The notes beneath the pieces were generated by a model. It was given only the letters and a program-made list of their open reading frames with translations, searched no databases and was not told where the DNA came from. Made by a program: the position numbers and the translations under genes. 43,442 bases of DNA from Rhodoplanes serenus (lineage in GTDB: Bacteria > Pseudomonadota > Alphaproteobacteria > Rhizobiales > Xanthobacteraceae): NCBI GenBank assembly GCA_945861855.1, contig CAMAWG010000016.1, positions 1 through 43,442 on the forward strand. The letters are read 5' to 3'. Positions 1-8,120 of this stretch are shown here, in pieces (the stretch's first letter is position 1; every line of letters begins with the position of its first letter).

Positions 1-329
1 TACGGGCCGAGCACGAGATCAACTTTGTCGACGTCGAGCAGCTTGGTGTAGATGCCCGGCACCGGCGCTGACTGGCTCTGGTCGTCGTACCAAATCAGCT
101 TGACCGGGCGCCCGAGCAAGCCGCCCTTCTTGTTGACCTGCTCCTCCCAGATCTGGAGGCCAAGCAGCGCCTGCTTGCCGTTCGGGGACAACGGCCCGGT
201 GAGCGCCATGGAGAAGCCGATCTTGATCGGCTCGCCCGACTGGGCGTTGGCTGGGGCAGGCTGGTAGGCCGTCAGCGCGAACGCGCCGACGGCGGCGGCA
301 AGAAATTTCAGCTTCAGGCTTCGAAGCAT
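1..329 (-). CDS. Branched-chain amino-acid-type ABC transporter substrate-binding protein (N-terminal part)
   Basis: Only the first 109 codons are in the window; the rest lies beyond base 1. The protein opens with a basic stretch and a hydrophobic core ending near A-N-A-Q (residues 27-30), a Sec signal peptide for export to the periplasm. The mature part starts EPIKIGFSMALTGPLSPNGK, the hallmark opening of the LivK/Peripla_BP_6 family, followed by an E-x-x-N-x-x-GG-x-x-G-x-P-V segment also typical of it. These proteins capture amino acids, amides or small aromatic acids for a Liv-type ABC importer. The ATG at 329 is preceded by a good Shine-Dalgarno (GGGAGGA). The ligand cannot be told from this fragment. 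Confidence 0.85.
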   Translation of the reverse strand, partial: MLRSLKLKFLAAAVGAFALTAYQPAPANAQSGEPIKIGFSMALTGPLSPNGKQALLGLQIWEEQVNKKGGLLGRPVKLIWYDDQSQSAPVPGIYTKLLDVDKVDLVLGP

Positions 330-466
330 TGTGCATCCTCCCAGGGTGAAATTTTGCGGCATCTTAGGCGTATTCGCAGGCCCCGCGCTAGGGGCGCACG
401 CGAGACCGAATGACGCCGGGTTGGGCAGCCTTCGCTGCCCACCGGCGCCGCCACTTGGCCCCATCT

Positions 467-513
467 GGCATGATCTTATCCGAAAACCGGTTCCCACTTT
501 TGGGGATCATGCC
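467..513. repeat. 47-bp interspersed imperfect palindrome
   Basis: The ends GGCATGATC and GATCATGCC are exact inverted repeats and the interior holds AAAACCGGTTCCCACTTTT. I recall this sequence type as a very common interspersed palindrome in Bradyrhizobium and related genomes. It begins three bases past the stop codon of the DUF1330 gene, so it may fold in that mRNA's 3' end and act as a terminator or stabiliser. Confidence 0.7.
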
Positions 514-515
514 GG

Positions 516-818
516 TCACCTCGTCGCGTCGCCGGCATCGACCATGATGGTCTCGACCTCGCCCGCGCCGCCGCGCCGGAACGCCGCCGCCTTGTTGTAT
601 TCGTCGGACTGAAAGCAGGCCACGCCCTGCTCGAAGCTCGGGAATTCGATCACGACGAAGCGGTGGAATTTGTCCGGGCCTTCCATGATCCGGTAGCGGC
701 CGCCGCGGGCCAGGACCTTGCCGCCGAATTTGGCGATGATGGCCGGCACCAGGTCGGTGTACTTCTTGTATTCGACCGGATCGTTGATCTTCGAGCGCGC
801 AACCCAATAGGCCGGCAT
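516..818 (-). CDS. DUF1330 family protein
   Basis: A 100-residue protein starting MPAYWVARSKINDPVEYKKY, with the family pattern of a dimeric ferredoxin-like alpha/beta barrel: (Y/W)-x-x-A-x-x-x-(I/V)-x-D near the start, a central G-G-x-x-L-A-R-G stretch, a V-V-I-E-F-P-S-F strand and A-C-F-Q-S-D-E-Y-N-K-A-A. The size matches the family norm (about 95-100 aa). The chosen ATG at 818 follows AAGAGGAAAGGA; an in-frame upstream start at 851 would add 11 residues absent from typical members. Function of the family is not established. It is divergent from the VOC gene across a 107-base spacer that must hold both promoters. Confidence 0.8.
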   Translation of the reverse strand: MPAYWVARSKINDPVEYKKYTDLVPAIIAKFGGKVLARGGRYRIMEGPDKFHRFVVIEFPSFEQGVACFQSDEYNKAAAFRRGGAGEVETIMVDAGDATR

Positions 819-925
819 TTTCTTTATTCCTTTCCTCTTTTGGACACTCACGGTCCAATGCTACACACTGCGGTGGGCCGCCCGCACCGGACGGGCACCG
901 GAACGTTTTGCCATGGAGGTCTGAC

Positions 926-1393
926 ATGCCCCTTTCCCATATGGAACACTTCCTCCTCCAGACCGAGGATATCGAGGCGACCAAGGACTGGTACGTCAGG
1001 ATTCTCGGCTTCCGCGTGGGCCCCGCCCCGGACTTCAAGTTCCCGGTCTACTGGCTCTACCTCGGCGACCAGGACGTGCTGCACATCACCACCGGCGGCA
1101 AGAACGTCAGCGAGAACCGCAAGAAATACGTCGGCCAGCAATCGGAGGCCTCGACCGGCACCGGCGTGATCGACCACATCGGATTCCGCACCACCGGCCT
1201 GCACGAGATGATCGAGCATCTCGGCAAGAACAAGATCAGCTTCACCGAGCGCCAGGTGAACGACCAGGGCCTCTACCAGCTCTTCCTGTTCGACCCGAAC
1301 GGCGTGAAGATCGAGCTCAACTTCGCCAACGCCGAGGCGAAGGGCCGCACGCCGCAGCTCAAGGCGTCCGAATTGAGCCCGGCGACGAATTGA
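926..1393 (+). CDS. VOC-superfamily (glyoxalase/extradiol dioxygenase-like) protein
   Basis: A 155-residue protein with the paired beta-alpha-beta-beta-beta modules of the vicinal oxygen chelate fold: MEHFLLQTEDIEATKDWYVRILGF at the start and a second half from V-I-D-H-I-G-F-R. Candidate metal ligands are H in MEHF, H in IDHIGF and E in KIELNF, the usual H-x-H-x-E layout of VOC enzymes. Such proteins are glyoxalases, extradiol ring-cleavage dioxygenases or epimerases. The ATG at 926 is favoured because GGAGGT lies 5 bases upstream; a TTG at 908 is less likely. First gene of a plus-strand run with a cyclase and a Tct transporter, so a role in breakdown of an aromatic or organic acid is a reasonable inference. 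Confidence 0.85.
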   Translation: MPLSHMEHFLLQTEDIEATKDWYVRILGFRVGPAPDFKFPVYWLYLGDQDVLHITTGGKNVSENRKKYVGQQSEASTGTGVIDHIGFRTTGLHEMIEHLGKNKISFTERQVNDQGLYQLFLFDPNGVKIELNFANAEAKGRTPQLKASELSPATN

Positions 1394-1412
1394 CCGCGCT
1401 CTCGCGCGGTCA
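1391..1412 (+). terminator. Perfect hairpin overlapping the VOC stop codon
   Basis: TGACCGCGC and GCGCGGTCA form a perfect 9-bp stem around a TCTC loop, and the first TGA is the stop codon of the VOC gene. There is no T tract, so this may be an mRNA-end stabiliser rather than an intrinsic terminator. Read-through to the cyclase gene is possible. Confidence 0.45.
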
Positions 1413-1550
1413 TCCCGGGCGCAATGCGGCACGGAGCGCGCCAGCGCAGAGTGATGCGTTGCAGACCCGGGATCGCCCACAATGAAAACAACCTGAAACG
1501 GTCACGGATCTGCGGTGCACCGCTTCGCGCTGCACCGCGTCCGGGACACG
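1410..1550. repeat. CCCGGG-type composite palindromic repeat, copy 1
   Basis: Begins TCATCCCGGGCGCAATGC, has an internal GTTGCAGACCCGGGAT arm, and ends with GGTGCACCGCTTCGCGCTGCACCGCG and TCCGGGACACG. The same building blocks recur at 12711-12836, 20959-21072 and 29561-29691. This copy fills the VOC-cyclase spacer. It is more diverged than the other three. Confidence 0.7.
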
Positions 1551-1566
1551 AGTGGAGAGGTCCCTT

Positions 1567-2340
1567 ATGCCGCGCAAGATGATCGACATCTCGATCCCGA
1601 TTCAGAACGACATCGCCGCCGATCCGCCCGGCTACGGCCCGAGCATCCGCTATTTCGATCACAAGCAGACTGCGGAAGAAGTCTGCACGTTTTTTCCCGG
1701 CCTCAAGGTCGAAGAGTTGCCCGACCGCGAGGGCTGGGCGATCGAATGGATCAAGCTCTCGACCCATTGCGGCACCCATCTCGACGCGCCGTATCACTTC
1801 GCCTCGACCATGGACCGCGGCAAGCGCGCGGCGACGATCGACGAGGTCCCGCTGGAGTGGTGCTTCAACCCAGGCATCAAGCTCGACTTCCGGCATTTCC
1901 CCGACGGCTACGTTGCCACCGCCAAGGACGTCGAAGCCGAACTCCAGCGCATCGGCCACACGCTCTCGCCGCTCGATATCGTCGTCGTCAACACCAGCGC
2001 CGGCGCGGCTTATGGCAAGGACGACTACGTCTCGACCGGCTGCGGCATGGGCCGCGAGGCGACGCTCTATCTGCTGGAGCGGGGCGTCCGCGTCACCGGC
2101 ACCGACGGCTGGAGCTGGGACGCGCCATTCGTCCACACCAAGGCGAAGTATGCGCAGACCCACGACGCCAGCCTGATCTGGGAGGGCCACCGGGCCGGCC
2201 GCGAGATCGGCTATTGCCACATCGAGAAACTGCACAATCTCGACAAGCTGCCGCCGAAAGGCTTCACGATCAGTTGCTTCCCGGTGAAAATCCACGCGGC
2301 CTCGGCCGGCTGGACGCGCGCGATTGCGATTCTCGACTGA
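1567..2340 (+). CDS. Cyclase family protein (kynurenine formamidase-like metal hydrolase)
   Basis: A 257-residue soluble protein of the cyclase superfamily (PF04199). The signature [11 protein letters not shown], which supplies the metal ligands in family structures, is intact near residues 77-87, and a second conserved block G-T-D-G-W-S-W-D occurs later. Members hydrolyse N-formylkynurenine or related amides, isatin or cyclic substrates. The start at 1567 follows GGAGAGG; five extra codons from a start at 1552 are unlikely. No signal peptide. It sits between a VOC protein and a Tct transporter in the same direction, consistent with hydrolysis of an imported or ring-opened compound. Substrate unknown. 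Confidence 0.85.
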   Translation: MPRKMIDISIPIQNDIAADPPGYGPSIRYFDHKQTAEEVCTFFPGLKVEELPDREGWAIEWIKLSTHCGTHLDAPYHFASTMDRGKRAATIDEVPLEWCFNPGIKLDFRHFPDGYVATAKDVEAELQRIGHTLSPLDIVVVNTSAGAAYGKDDYVSTGCGMGREATLYLLERGVRVTGTDGWSWDAPFVHTKAKYAQTHDASLIWEGHRAGREIGYCHIEKLHNLDKLPPKGFTISCFPVKIHAASAGWTRAIAILD

Positions 2341-2451
2341 CCAAAATCGCATCGTCCTGCGACCGCATCGACCGGGCCGCGAGGTTGACCCCGCGCGTGC
2401 GCTGAGCGACCATCGTGTCCGAAAAGCAACGGCAAATCCCGGGAGGACACT

Positions 2452-3426
2452 ATGGACAGACGCCAATTCGTGGTCGGCTCCGCCGCCGCCGCCGCATCCA
2501 TCACCGCCGGTTCCGCGCAGGCCCAGGAGGCCTATCCGTCGCGCCCGATCACGCTGATCAATCCATTTCCGCCGGGCGGCGCCGTCGACGTGGTCGGCCG
2601 CCCCCTCGCCGCCGTGCTCGAGCCGATCGTCAAGCAGCCGGTGGTGATCGACACCAAGCCAGGCGCGGCGGGCGCTGTCGGCGCGCAGTTTGCCGCCAGC
2701 GCCAAGCCCGACGGCTACACGCTACTGATGCACATCGTGTCCATTTCCGGCTTTGCCGAGGTGGACAAGCTGTTCGGCCGCCAGCCGAAGTTCACCCGCG
2801 CCGACTTCATCCCGATCGCGCGCTTCACCGAAGGCCCGATGATCATCGTGGTCAACGACCAGACGCCCTACAAGACGCTGAAGGAGCTGGTCGAGGACGC
2901 CAAGAAACGGCCGGACCAGATCATCTTCAGCTCGTCCGGCCTCTACGGCGCGCTGCATCTGCCGACCGCGCTGTTCATGAAGGCCGCCGGCGTCCAGATG
3001 CGCCACCTGCCGACCAACGGCGGCGGGCCGGCGCTGACCGCAATCCTCGGCAATAACTCGCAGGTGCTGGTGTCCTCGATCGCAGCGGCCAACGCCCAGA
3101 TCAAGGCGGGCAAACTGCGCGCTCTAGCAAGCTTCTCCACCAAGCGCGCGGCGGCGCTGCCGGACGTGCCGACGATGAAGGAATTGGGCTACGATGTCGA
3201 GTTCGGGCTTTGGGTCGGCCTGTTCGCTCCCAAGGGCACGCCGGTTGCAATCGTCGACAAGCTGCGCGCCGATTCCAAGAAGGCGGCGGAGGCCGAGGCG
3301 TTCAAGAAGGCGATCGACAACCTCGGCGACGTTGTCGCCTTCCTCGATCAACCCGCATTCGCCAAGTTCTGGGACGAGGATGCCAAGCGCGTCGAGGCCG
3401 CAGTCCAGGCCATCGGCAAGGTCTGA
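2452..3426 (+). CDS. TctC (Bug) solute-binding protein of the tripartite tricarboxylate transporter
   Basis: A 324-residue periplasmic receptor. The N-terminus MDRRQFVVGSAAAAASITAG followed by A-Q-A-Q looks like a signal peptide with only a weak Tat flavour (D-R-R-Q-F). The mature protein starts AYPSRPITLINPFPPGGAVD, the canonical Bug opening (Y-P-x-(R/K)-P-I-x-x-(I/V)-x-P-(F/Y)-x-x-G-G), then K-P-G-A-A-G and P-D-G-Y-T-L-L. The family binds carboxylates without charged side-chain contacts and hands them to TctAB. It is directly followed by tctB (2 bases) and tctA, so this is the cognate receptor. RBS GGGAGGACACT precedes the ATG. Ligand not predictable. Confidence 0.93.
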   Translation: MDRRQFVVGSAAAAASITAGSAQAQEAYPSRPITLINPFPPGGAVDVVGRPLAAVLEPIVKQPVVIDTKPGAAGAVGAQFAASAKPDGYTLLMHIVSISGFAEVDKLFGRQPKFTRADFIPIARFTEGPMIIVVNDQTPYKTLKELVEDAKKRPDQIIFSSSGLYGALHLPTALFMKAAGVQMRHLPTNGGGPALTAILGNNSQVLVSSIAAANAQIKAGKLRALASFSTKRAAALPDVPTMKELGYDVEFGLWVGLFAPKGTPVAIVDKLRADSKKAAEAEAFKKAIDNLGDVVAFLDQPAFAKFWDEDAKRVEAAVQAIGKV

Positions 3427-3428
3427 GG

Positions 3429-3917
3429 ATGGCCGCACGCTCGAACGATGAGCGTTCCGTTCAGCGCGTGATCCTTCGCAGAGATCATATTGCCGGCGGC
3501 GTGTTCGTCGCCGCCGGCGCACTTGTTTTCGCCATGAGCGGGGATTTGCCGTTCGGCACGCTCGCTTCGCCGGGCGCCGGCATGATGCCGAAGCTCGCGC
3601 TGGGGCTTCTGATGGCGTTCGGCGCGATCATCGTCTTGCGCGCGGGCGACAGTCCTGCATTCGCCGAGATCCCATGGAACGATTTCACGCATGCAGCAAC
3701 CGTCGTTGCGGTGGCTTCCGTGGCCATCGCGCTCTACACGGTGATCGGCTTCGTTCTCAGCGTCGCGCCCCTGCTGTTCGTCCTGCTGTATTTCATCGAG
3801 CGCCGTCGCTTCTGGCGTTCGGCCGCCGTCAGCGTCGGCGTAACCGCGGCCTCCTATTTGCTGTTCAGCAAATTGCTGAAATCGCCGCTGCCGCCCATGC
3901 CGTTCTACTGGTTCTAG
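3429..3917 (+). CDS. TctB family small membrane subunit of tripartite tricarboxylate transporter
   Basis: A 162-residue membrane protein with about four hydrophobic segments: IAGGVFVAAGALVFAM, MMPKLALGLLMAFGAIIVL, TVVAVASVAIALYTVIGFVL and the VAPLLFVLLYF region with a further C-terminal segment. The segment F-G-T-L-A-S-P-G-A-G-M-M-P is the typical TctB loop (P-G-x-G-x-x-P). Its ATG lies 2 bases after the tctC stop, with GGTCTGAGG as a possible overlapping ribosome site, and its stop is 5 bases before tctA. TctB helps form the inner-membrane symporter. The open frame extends far upstream, but only the 3429 start gives a protein of normal TctB size. Confidence 0.9.
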   Translation: MAARSNDERSVQRVILRRDHIAGGVFVAAGALVFAMSGDLPFGTLASPGAGMMPKLALGLLMAFGAIIVLRAGDSPAFAEIPWNDFTHAATVVAVASVAIALYTVIGFVLSVAPLLFVLLYFIERRRFWRSAAVSVGVTAASYLLFSKLLKSPLPPMPFYWF

Positions 3918-3922
3918 CCAAC

Positions 3923-5452
3923 GTGGAATCGACCATCGACAGCCTGCTGCTCGGCTTCTCGGTCGCATTCCAACCGGGCGTGCTGCTCTATGCGTTTCTC
4001 GGCTGCGTGGTCGGGACGCTGGTCGGCATGCTGCCGGGAATAGGCCCCCTCGCCGGCATCAGCATCCTTCTGCCGGTGACGTTCGGCCTCGACGCCACCA
4101 GGGCGATCGTCATGCTGGCCGGCATCTATTACGGCTCGCAATACGGCGGCTCGACCACCTCGATCCTGATGCGCATACCGGGCGAGGCCGCCTCGGTGAT
4201 GACCTGCATCGACGGCTACGCCATGGCGCAGAAGGGCCGCGCCGGAGCGGCGCTCTGCATCGCCGCGGTCGGCTCGTTCATCGCCGGCACCTTCGGCGTC
4301 ATCGCGCTGACCGTGATCGCGCCGCCGCTCGGCGCCTTCGCGCTCCGCTTCGGGCCGCCGGAATACACCGCGCTGCTCATCCTCGGCCTCGTGTTCCTGG
4401 CCTACATGTCGACCACGTCGCTGGCCCGCACGCTGCTGATGGCGGCGGTCGGGCTTCTGCTCGGCTGCATCGGCATCGACGTGATGACCGGCCACTTCCG
4501 CTATGCCTTCGATATCCCGGAACTGGGCGACGGCATCGGCATCGTGCCGGTCGCGGTCGGGCTGTTCGGACTGGGCGAAATCCTGTCGACGCCGAGCCGC
4601 ACCGTCACCGCCAAGGTCACGTCGCCGCGCCTCGCCGAACTCATGCCGACCCGCAAGGAATGGCGGGACTCGGCGATGCCGATCGCGCGGGGCTCGGTGC
4701 TGGGCTTCCTGATCGGCATCGTGCCGGGTTCGGCGCATATCATTTCCAGCTTCCTGTCCTACGCACTGGAAAAGCGCATCTCCCGACACCCGGAGGAATT
4801 CGGCAAGGGCGCGGTGGCGGGCGTCGCCGGCCCAGAGTCGGCCAACAACGCCGCCTCGACCGGCGCCTTCGTGCCGATGCTGGCGCTTGGCCTTCCGACC
4901 GGCCCGGTGACCGCCGTGCTGATGGCGGCGCTGCTCATTCACGGCGTGCCGCCGGGGCCGCAGCTCGTCACCCAGCACCCGCAGGTGTTCTGGGGCTTCA
5001 TCGCCTCGATGTATGTCGGCAACCTGATGCTGCTTCTGCTGAACCTGCCGCTGGTCGGCATGTTCGTCAGCGTGCTGCGGATTCCCTATGCCTACCTCTA
5101 TCCGCTGATCATCATGTTCTGCATCATCGGTGTCTACGAGGTGAACCACTCGATCATCGACGTCTGGATCATGCTGGTCATGGGCGTCGTCGGCTATCTG
5201 CTGCGCAAGTTCGACTTCGACCCCGCACCGCTGGTGCTGGGCCTCGTCATTGCGCCGACCCTGGAGATGAGTCTGCGCCAGTCGCTGATCATGTCGAACG
5301 GCTATTGGACGATCTTCTTCGAGCGGCCGATCTCCGGGGTGCTGCTCGCGATCGGCGCGGGCCTGTTGATCCTCTCCACCGTCTCCTACCTGCTCAAGCG
5401 CAAGGACTGGCGGGCCAAGCTCGCCGAAGCCGAGGCGAGCGAGCCGCGCTGA
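3923..5452 (+). CDS. TctA family large permease of tripartite tricarboxylate transporter
   Basis: A 509-residue inner-membrane permease with about 10-12 hydrophobic segments. The conserved TctA signature G[11 protein letters not shown] (here [19 protein letters not shown]) lies near residues 35-55, and the second inverted half repeats it as [14 protein letters not shown] around residue 275, followed by [17 protein letters not shown], a highly conserved block. A GTG at 3923 is proposed as start because it gives normal length and 5-base spacing from tctB; no ATG fits, and the ribosome site is weak, suggesting translational coupling. It imports carboxylates by cation symport. Confidence 0.92.
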   Translation: MESTIDSLLLGFSVAFQPGVLLYAFLGCVVGTLVGMLPGIGPLAGISILLPVTFGLDATRAIVMLAGIYYGSQYGGSTTSILMRIPGEAASVMTCIDGYAMAQKGRAGAALCIAAVGSFIAGTFGVIALTVIAPPLGAFALRFGPPEYTALLILGLVFLAYMSTTSLARTLLMAAVGLLLGCIGIDVMTGHFRYAFDIPELGDGIGIVPVAVGLFGLGEILSTPSRTVTAKVTSPRLAELMPTRKEWRDSAMPIARGSVLGFLIGIVPGSAHIISSFLSYALEKRISRHPEEFGKGAVAGVAGPESANNAASTGAFVPMLALGLPTGPVTAVLMAALLIHGVPPGPQLVTQHPQVFWGFIASMYVGNLMLLLLNLPLVGMFVSVLRIPYAYLYPLIIMFCIIGVYEVNHSIIDVWIMLVMGVVGYLLRKFDFDPAPLVLGLVIAPTLEMSLRQSLIMSNGYWTIFFERPISGVLLAIGAGLLILSTVSYLLKRKDWRAKLAEAEASEPR

Positions 5453-5459
5453 CCGCGGC

Positions 5460-5490
5460 TTGCCGCGCACGGCCGAAAATCCCATATAAT
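5460..5490 (+). promoter_or_regulatory. Probable sigma-70 promoter with perfect -10 box
   Basis: TATAAT at 5485-5490 is an exact -10 consensus, rare in such GC-rich DNA. TTGCCG at 5460-5465 could serve as -35 but with a long 19-base spacer. Transcription would start near 5497, giving a short leader with the GGGAG ribosome site of the next gene. This would uncouple the CmcJ-like gene from the tct operon. Confidence 0.45.
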
Positions 5491-5520
5491 CGGGCCAACT
5501 CAAGTTCCGGGAGCAACATC

Positions 5521-6357
5521 ATGCAGCTCGTCGCCGAACGGCCATCCACCCACACCATCCGCGCCATGATGAACTACATCGTCGACACCGGCACCCCTCC
5601 GGTGCGCTACATCGACTGGCCGGAGATGGCGCACAAGGAAATCCCGCCACAATACCAGCAGCACGAAATGGCCATCCGCGACGGGCGACCGCTGCGCGAC
5701 ACCTTCAAGCTCGACATCCACGGCTTCGTCTTCGCCGATCACAACACCGCGATGAAAGACTTCACCGACGAAGCGGAGCGCAAGCGCGTCTACGACCGCG
5801 AGGTGGCCGAGCTGATCAGGAAGCATTCCGGCGCATCCGAGGTGCTGGTGTTCGACCACACCGTCCGGGTCGGCGACGAGCAGGTGCAGAAGAAGACGGG
5901 TGCCAGGCCGCCGGTGAAGGGCGTGCACAACGACTACACCGAGAATTCGGCGCCGAGGCGGCTGCGGGAGATCGCCGGCGACGCCGAGGCGGAACGGCGG
6001 TTCAAGAAGCGTTGGGCGATCATCCAGGTGTGGCGGCCGATCCGCGGCACGGTGATGACCGATCCGCTCGGCATCTGCGACGGGCGCAGCATCCCGCAGC
6101 AGGGATTCATTCTGGTGCAGCGCCGCTACAAGGACCGCACCGGCGAGGTCTATCACATCGCCCACAATCCGGCGCACGAGTGGTTCTACTTCCCCGAAAT
6201 GAAGCGCAACGAGGCGCTGGTGTTCAAGGTGTTCGACAGCGACCGGAGCGTAGCCACGAAATTCACGGCGCATTCGGCGTTCGACGATCCCGGCACGCCC
6301 GCCAACGCGCCGCCGCGCGAGAGCATCGAGACCCGGACGTTCGCGTTCTGGGACTAA
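5521..6357 (+). CDS. CmcJ/NvfI/AsaB-family oxygenase-like protein
   Basis: A 278-residue soluble protein matching the CmcJ-NvfI-AsaB superfamily, described in fungal and Streptomyces secondary metabolism as non-haem iron, 2-oxoglutarate-type hydroxylases, methoxylation factors or desaturases. Visible family features are the early G-x-x-x-F-A-D-H region, VHNDYTENSAPRRLREI (candidate first metal His plus Asp with downstream conserved Arg), W-R-P-I-R-G-T-V-x-x-x-P-L-G-I-C-D, and H-I-A-H-N-P-A-H-E-W-F-Y-F-P-E-M with A-H-S-A-F-D-D-P near the end. RBS GGGAGCAACATC precedes the ATG. It follows tctA by 68 bases holding a likely promoter. Probably hydroxylates or desaturates a small molecule; substrate unknown. 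Confidence 0.8.
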   Translation: MQLVAERPSTHTIRAMMNYIVDTGTPPVRYIDWPEMAHKEIPPQYQQHEMAIRDGRPLRDTFKLDIHGFVFADHNTAMKDFTDEAERKRVYDREVAELIRKHSGASEVLVFDHTVRVGDEQVQKKTGARPPVKGVHNDYTENSAPRRLREIAGDAEAERRFKKRWAIIQVWRPIRGTVMTDPLGICDGRSIPQQGFILVQRRYKDRTGEVYHIAHNPAHEWFYFPEMKRNEALVFKVFDSDRSVATKFTAHSAFDDPGTPANAPPRESIETRTFAFWD

Positions 6358-6376
6358 GGCCAGACGCGCCCGGCGC

Positions 6377-7378
6377 TTACCAGACGGCGTGCCTCGATGC
6401 CTCGACGCTTGCTGCCCTGGTCGCTCTGGCATACTGCCCGGATGCCGGCATGCGAATGGCTGGCGCCGGCGGAGACGTGGCAGCGAACGCATAATTGCCG
6501 AGCGGCCGTCCGTGCAACTGAGCGGCGAGTTGGTTCCCGCCACGCACCAGCACCACGATGCGATCGACCTCGCCTCGCATGAACGCATCGAGGAATGCAG
6601 GATAGTCCCTGAACGATATGCATCCATTCGACTGGCCGCTCGGCCCGAGCAGGTAAGAATGCGCGAGGATGCCGTCCCGGCCAAACATCTTGTCCTCGTC
6701 CACGGGATTCATCCGGATCGCCTGAACGCCGTGGAACAGGGATTCTCTCAGCTTGAGCTGATAGGTGTTCGGCGGTGTGACCCCTCGATTTTTCAGGCGT
6801 GAGGAACTGGGGTCGTCCATCCACTCGCCAAGTCCCGAATGGGCTTCGAGCTTGCGCCCGCTGGGCAGATACACAGTGCGCGCCTCGATGTCATAGACCG
6901 CGGTGCGCGCATCCGCCGATGTCGGCGCCGGGGCGAGGTCGAAGTCCGGTCTTGCATAGGCAAGCATGGGACGCGACAGCGGGAGCGGAATCGGCCCGTG
7001 AAGCTCCAGCTTGAGATCGGAGGCTGCCGATATGGCGGCCAGCGCCACCGGAGCGGGTGTCACCGCAAATTTCAGACGCGGGACAAAGATGGCGGGGTCG
7101 GCCAGATATTCCGACGCGCGGCGGCCGATCGACCCGGTTGTCAGATCATCGGACTTGGCTGCCGCAGCGAGGACCGGCGCAACCGGCATCGCCAGCCGGA
7201 AACTGGAACGGTTATCGGTCGGTCCGGGGAACGTCCAAAAAGCAGCGACCGCGACAAAGGCGACGACCCCCATTGCGGACGCAGCGACCCCAGCGGCCCA
7301 TGCGAGGCCCCTGATGACGATTCCGCGGCCATTGCTCCGACGCACACAACGAGGCTGCAAGGGTTCGCCGTCCGCCAA
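6377..7378 (-). CDS. DUF2778 (Tlde1-like L,D-transpeptidase fold) protein
   Basis: About 333 residues. A hydrophobic segment (roughly residues 30-50) forms an N-terminal membrane anchor or signal, followed by a variable Ala/Pro-rich linker, then a C-terminal DUF2778 domain from about residue 165 (T-V-Y-L-P-S-G-R-K-L-E-A-H-S-G-L-G-E). The catalytic pattern of the YkuD-related fold is present: H240 and the S-N-G-C motif with C253, spaced as in Tlde1, the Salmonella type VI peptidoglycan-attacking effector. Rhizobial members with an N-terminal anchor may be cell-wall enzymes of the producer rather than effectors. The start is uncertain: TTG at 7378 or GTG at 7345, neither with a clear ribosome site. 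It converges with the CmcJ-like gene. Confidence 0.75.
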   Translation of the reverse strand: MADGEPLQPRCVRRSNGRGIVIRGLAWAAGVAASAMGVVAFVAVAAFWTFPGPTDNRSSFRLAMPVAPVLAAAAKSDDLTTGSIGRRASEYLADPAIFVPRLKFAVTPAPVALAAISAASDLKLELHGPIPLPLSRPMLAYARPDFDLAPAPTSADARTAVYDIEARTVYLPSGRKLEAHSGLGEWMDDPSSSRLKNRGVTPPNTYQLKLRESLFHGVQAIRMNPVDEDKMFGRDGILAHSYLLGPSGQSNGCISFRDYPAFLDAFMRGEVDRIVVLVRGGNQLAAQLHGRPLGNYAFAATSPPAPAIRMPASGQYARATRAASVEASRHAVW

Positions 7379-7521
7379 CCTCGCGGTCGCAGGCGCCGAC
7401 GGGCGCTTTACTCGACACGTGGTGATCCCCGTGACAATGCGGCTGGATGGTTAAACGGGCGTAAACGGGCGCGGCATCCGCCCGGACCAACAATGTTCCC
7501 GCTGGGGCGCGGGGGTACGGC

Positions 7522-8112
7522 CTACAACGACGCGGCGTAGTGCGCGAGCGCGGCGATATCGGCGTCGCTTGCACCGACGATGGCGGCGCTCATCGCGGTG
7601 TCGGCGCCCGGGCGCGGGCTGTCGCGGTAGGATTTCAGCGTCTCGACCAGATAGTCGATGCGCTGCCTAGCCACGCGCGGCATCTGCTCCTGCCCGGCGA
7701 GGCTCGGCAGGTGGCAGGAACCGCAACGCCGCGCGGTCGAGATCTCGGCGCCGCGCCGGGCCAGCGCCGCGTCGACCGGCTCGTCGCTGCGCTTGGCGGG
7801 CAGCTTGGCGTAATGTTGGGACAGCGTGTTCAGGTCGTCGTCCTTCAAATCCTTGACGATCGGCGCCATCGCCTCGACCTTGCGCACGCCCTCGCGCATC
7901 AGGAAAAGCTGATTGAGGATGAAAAACGCCGGCTGGCCGGCAAGCGACGGGATTTTCTCAATCTTGGAGTTTCCGTCCTCGCCGTGGCAGGCGGCGCAAA
8001 GCTGCAGCGTCTCAGCCGACGGCCCGCTCTGGGCGAAGGCCGCGGCCGCGCTCAAGAAAACGGCCGCCAGCCCGAAGGCCGGCGGCCGCCACCATTTCGA
8101 AGCATCCCGCAT
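7522..8112 (-). CDS. Diheme c-type cytochrome (cytochrome c4-like)
   Basis: A 196-residue exported protein. Residues 1-28 form a Sec signal peptide ending A-A-A-F-A-Q. Two haem c sites are visible: C39-A-A-C42-H43 and C130-G-S-C133-H134, each opening a half of similar length, the c4/class I duplicated layout. Downstream Met residues can serve as distal haem ligands. The gene starts 8 bases after the stop of the PQQ dehydrogenase gene, so the two are very probably one transcript, and the cytochrome is the natural periplasmic acceptor for electrons from the PQQ enzyme. No clear Shine-Dalgarno, consistent with translational coupling. Confidence 0.88.
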   Translation of the reverse strand: MRDASKWWRPPAFGLAAVFLSAAAAFAQSGPSAETLQLCAACHGEDGNSKIEKIPSLAGQPAFFILNQLFLMREGVRKVEAMAPIVKDLKDDDLNTLSQHYAKLPAKRSDEPVDAALARRGAEISTARRCGSCHLPSLAGQEQMPRVARQRIDYLVETLKSYRDSPRPGADTAMSAAIVGASDADIAALAHYAASL

Positions 8113-8120
8113 GTCCGCGG

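Noticed and set aside
1410-1550. Insertion sequence remnant
   Set aside because: No transposase frame and no target duplication; the composition matches the other small palindromic repeats.
3914-5503. A 529-codon open frame antisense to tctA
   Set aside because: Charged low-complexity product mirroring a hydrophobic membrane protein; shadow of tctA.
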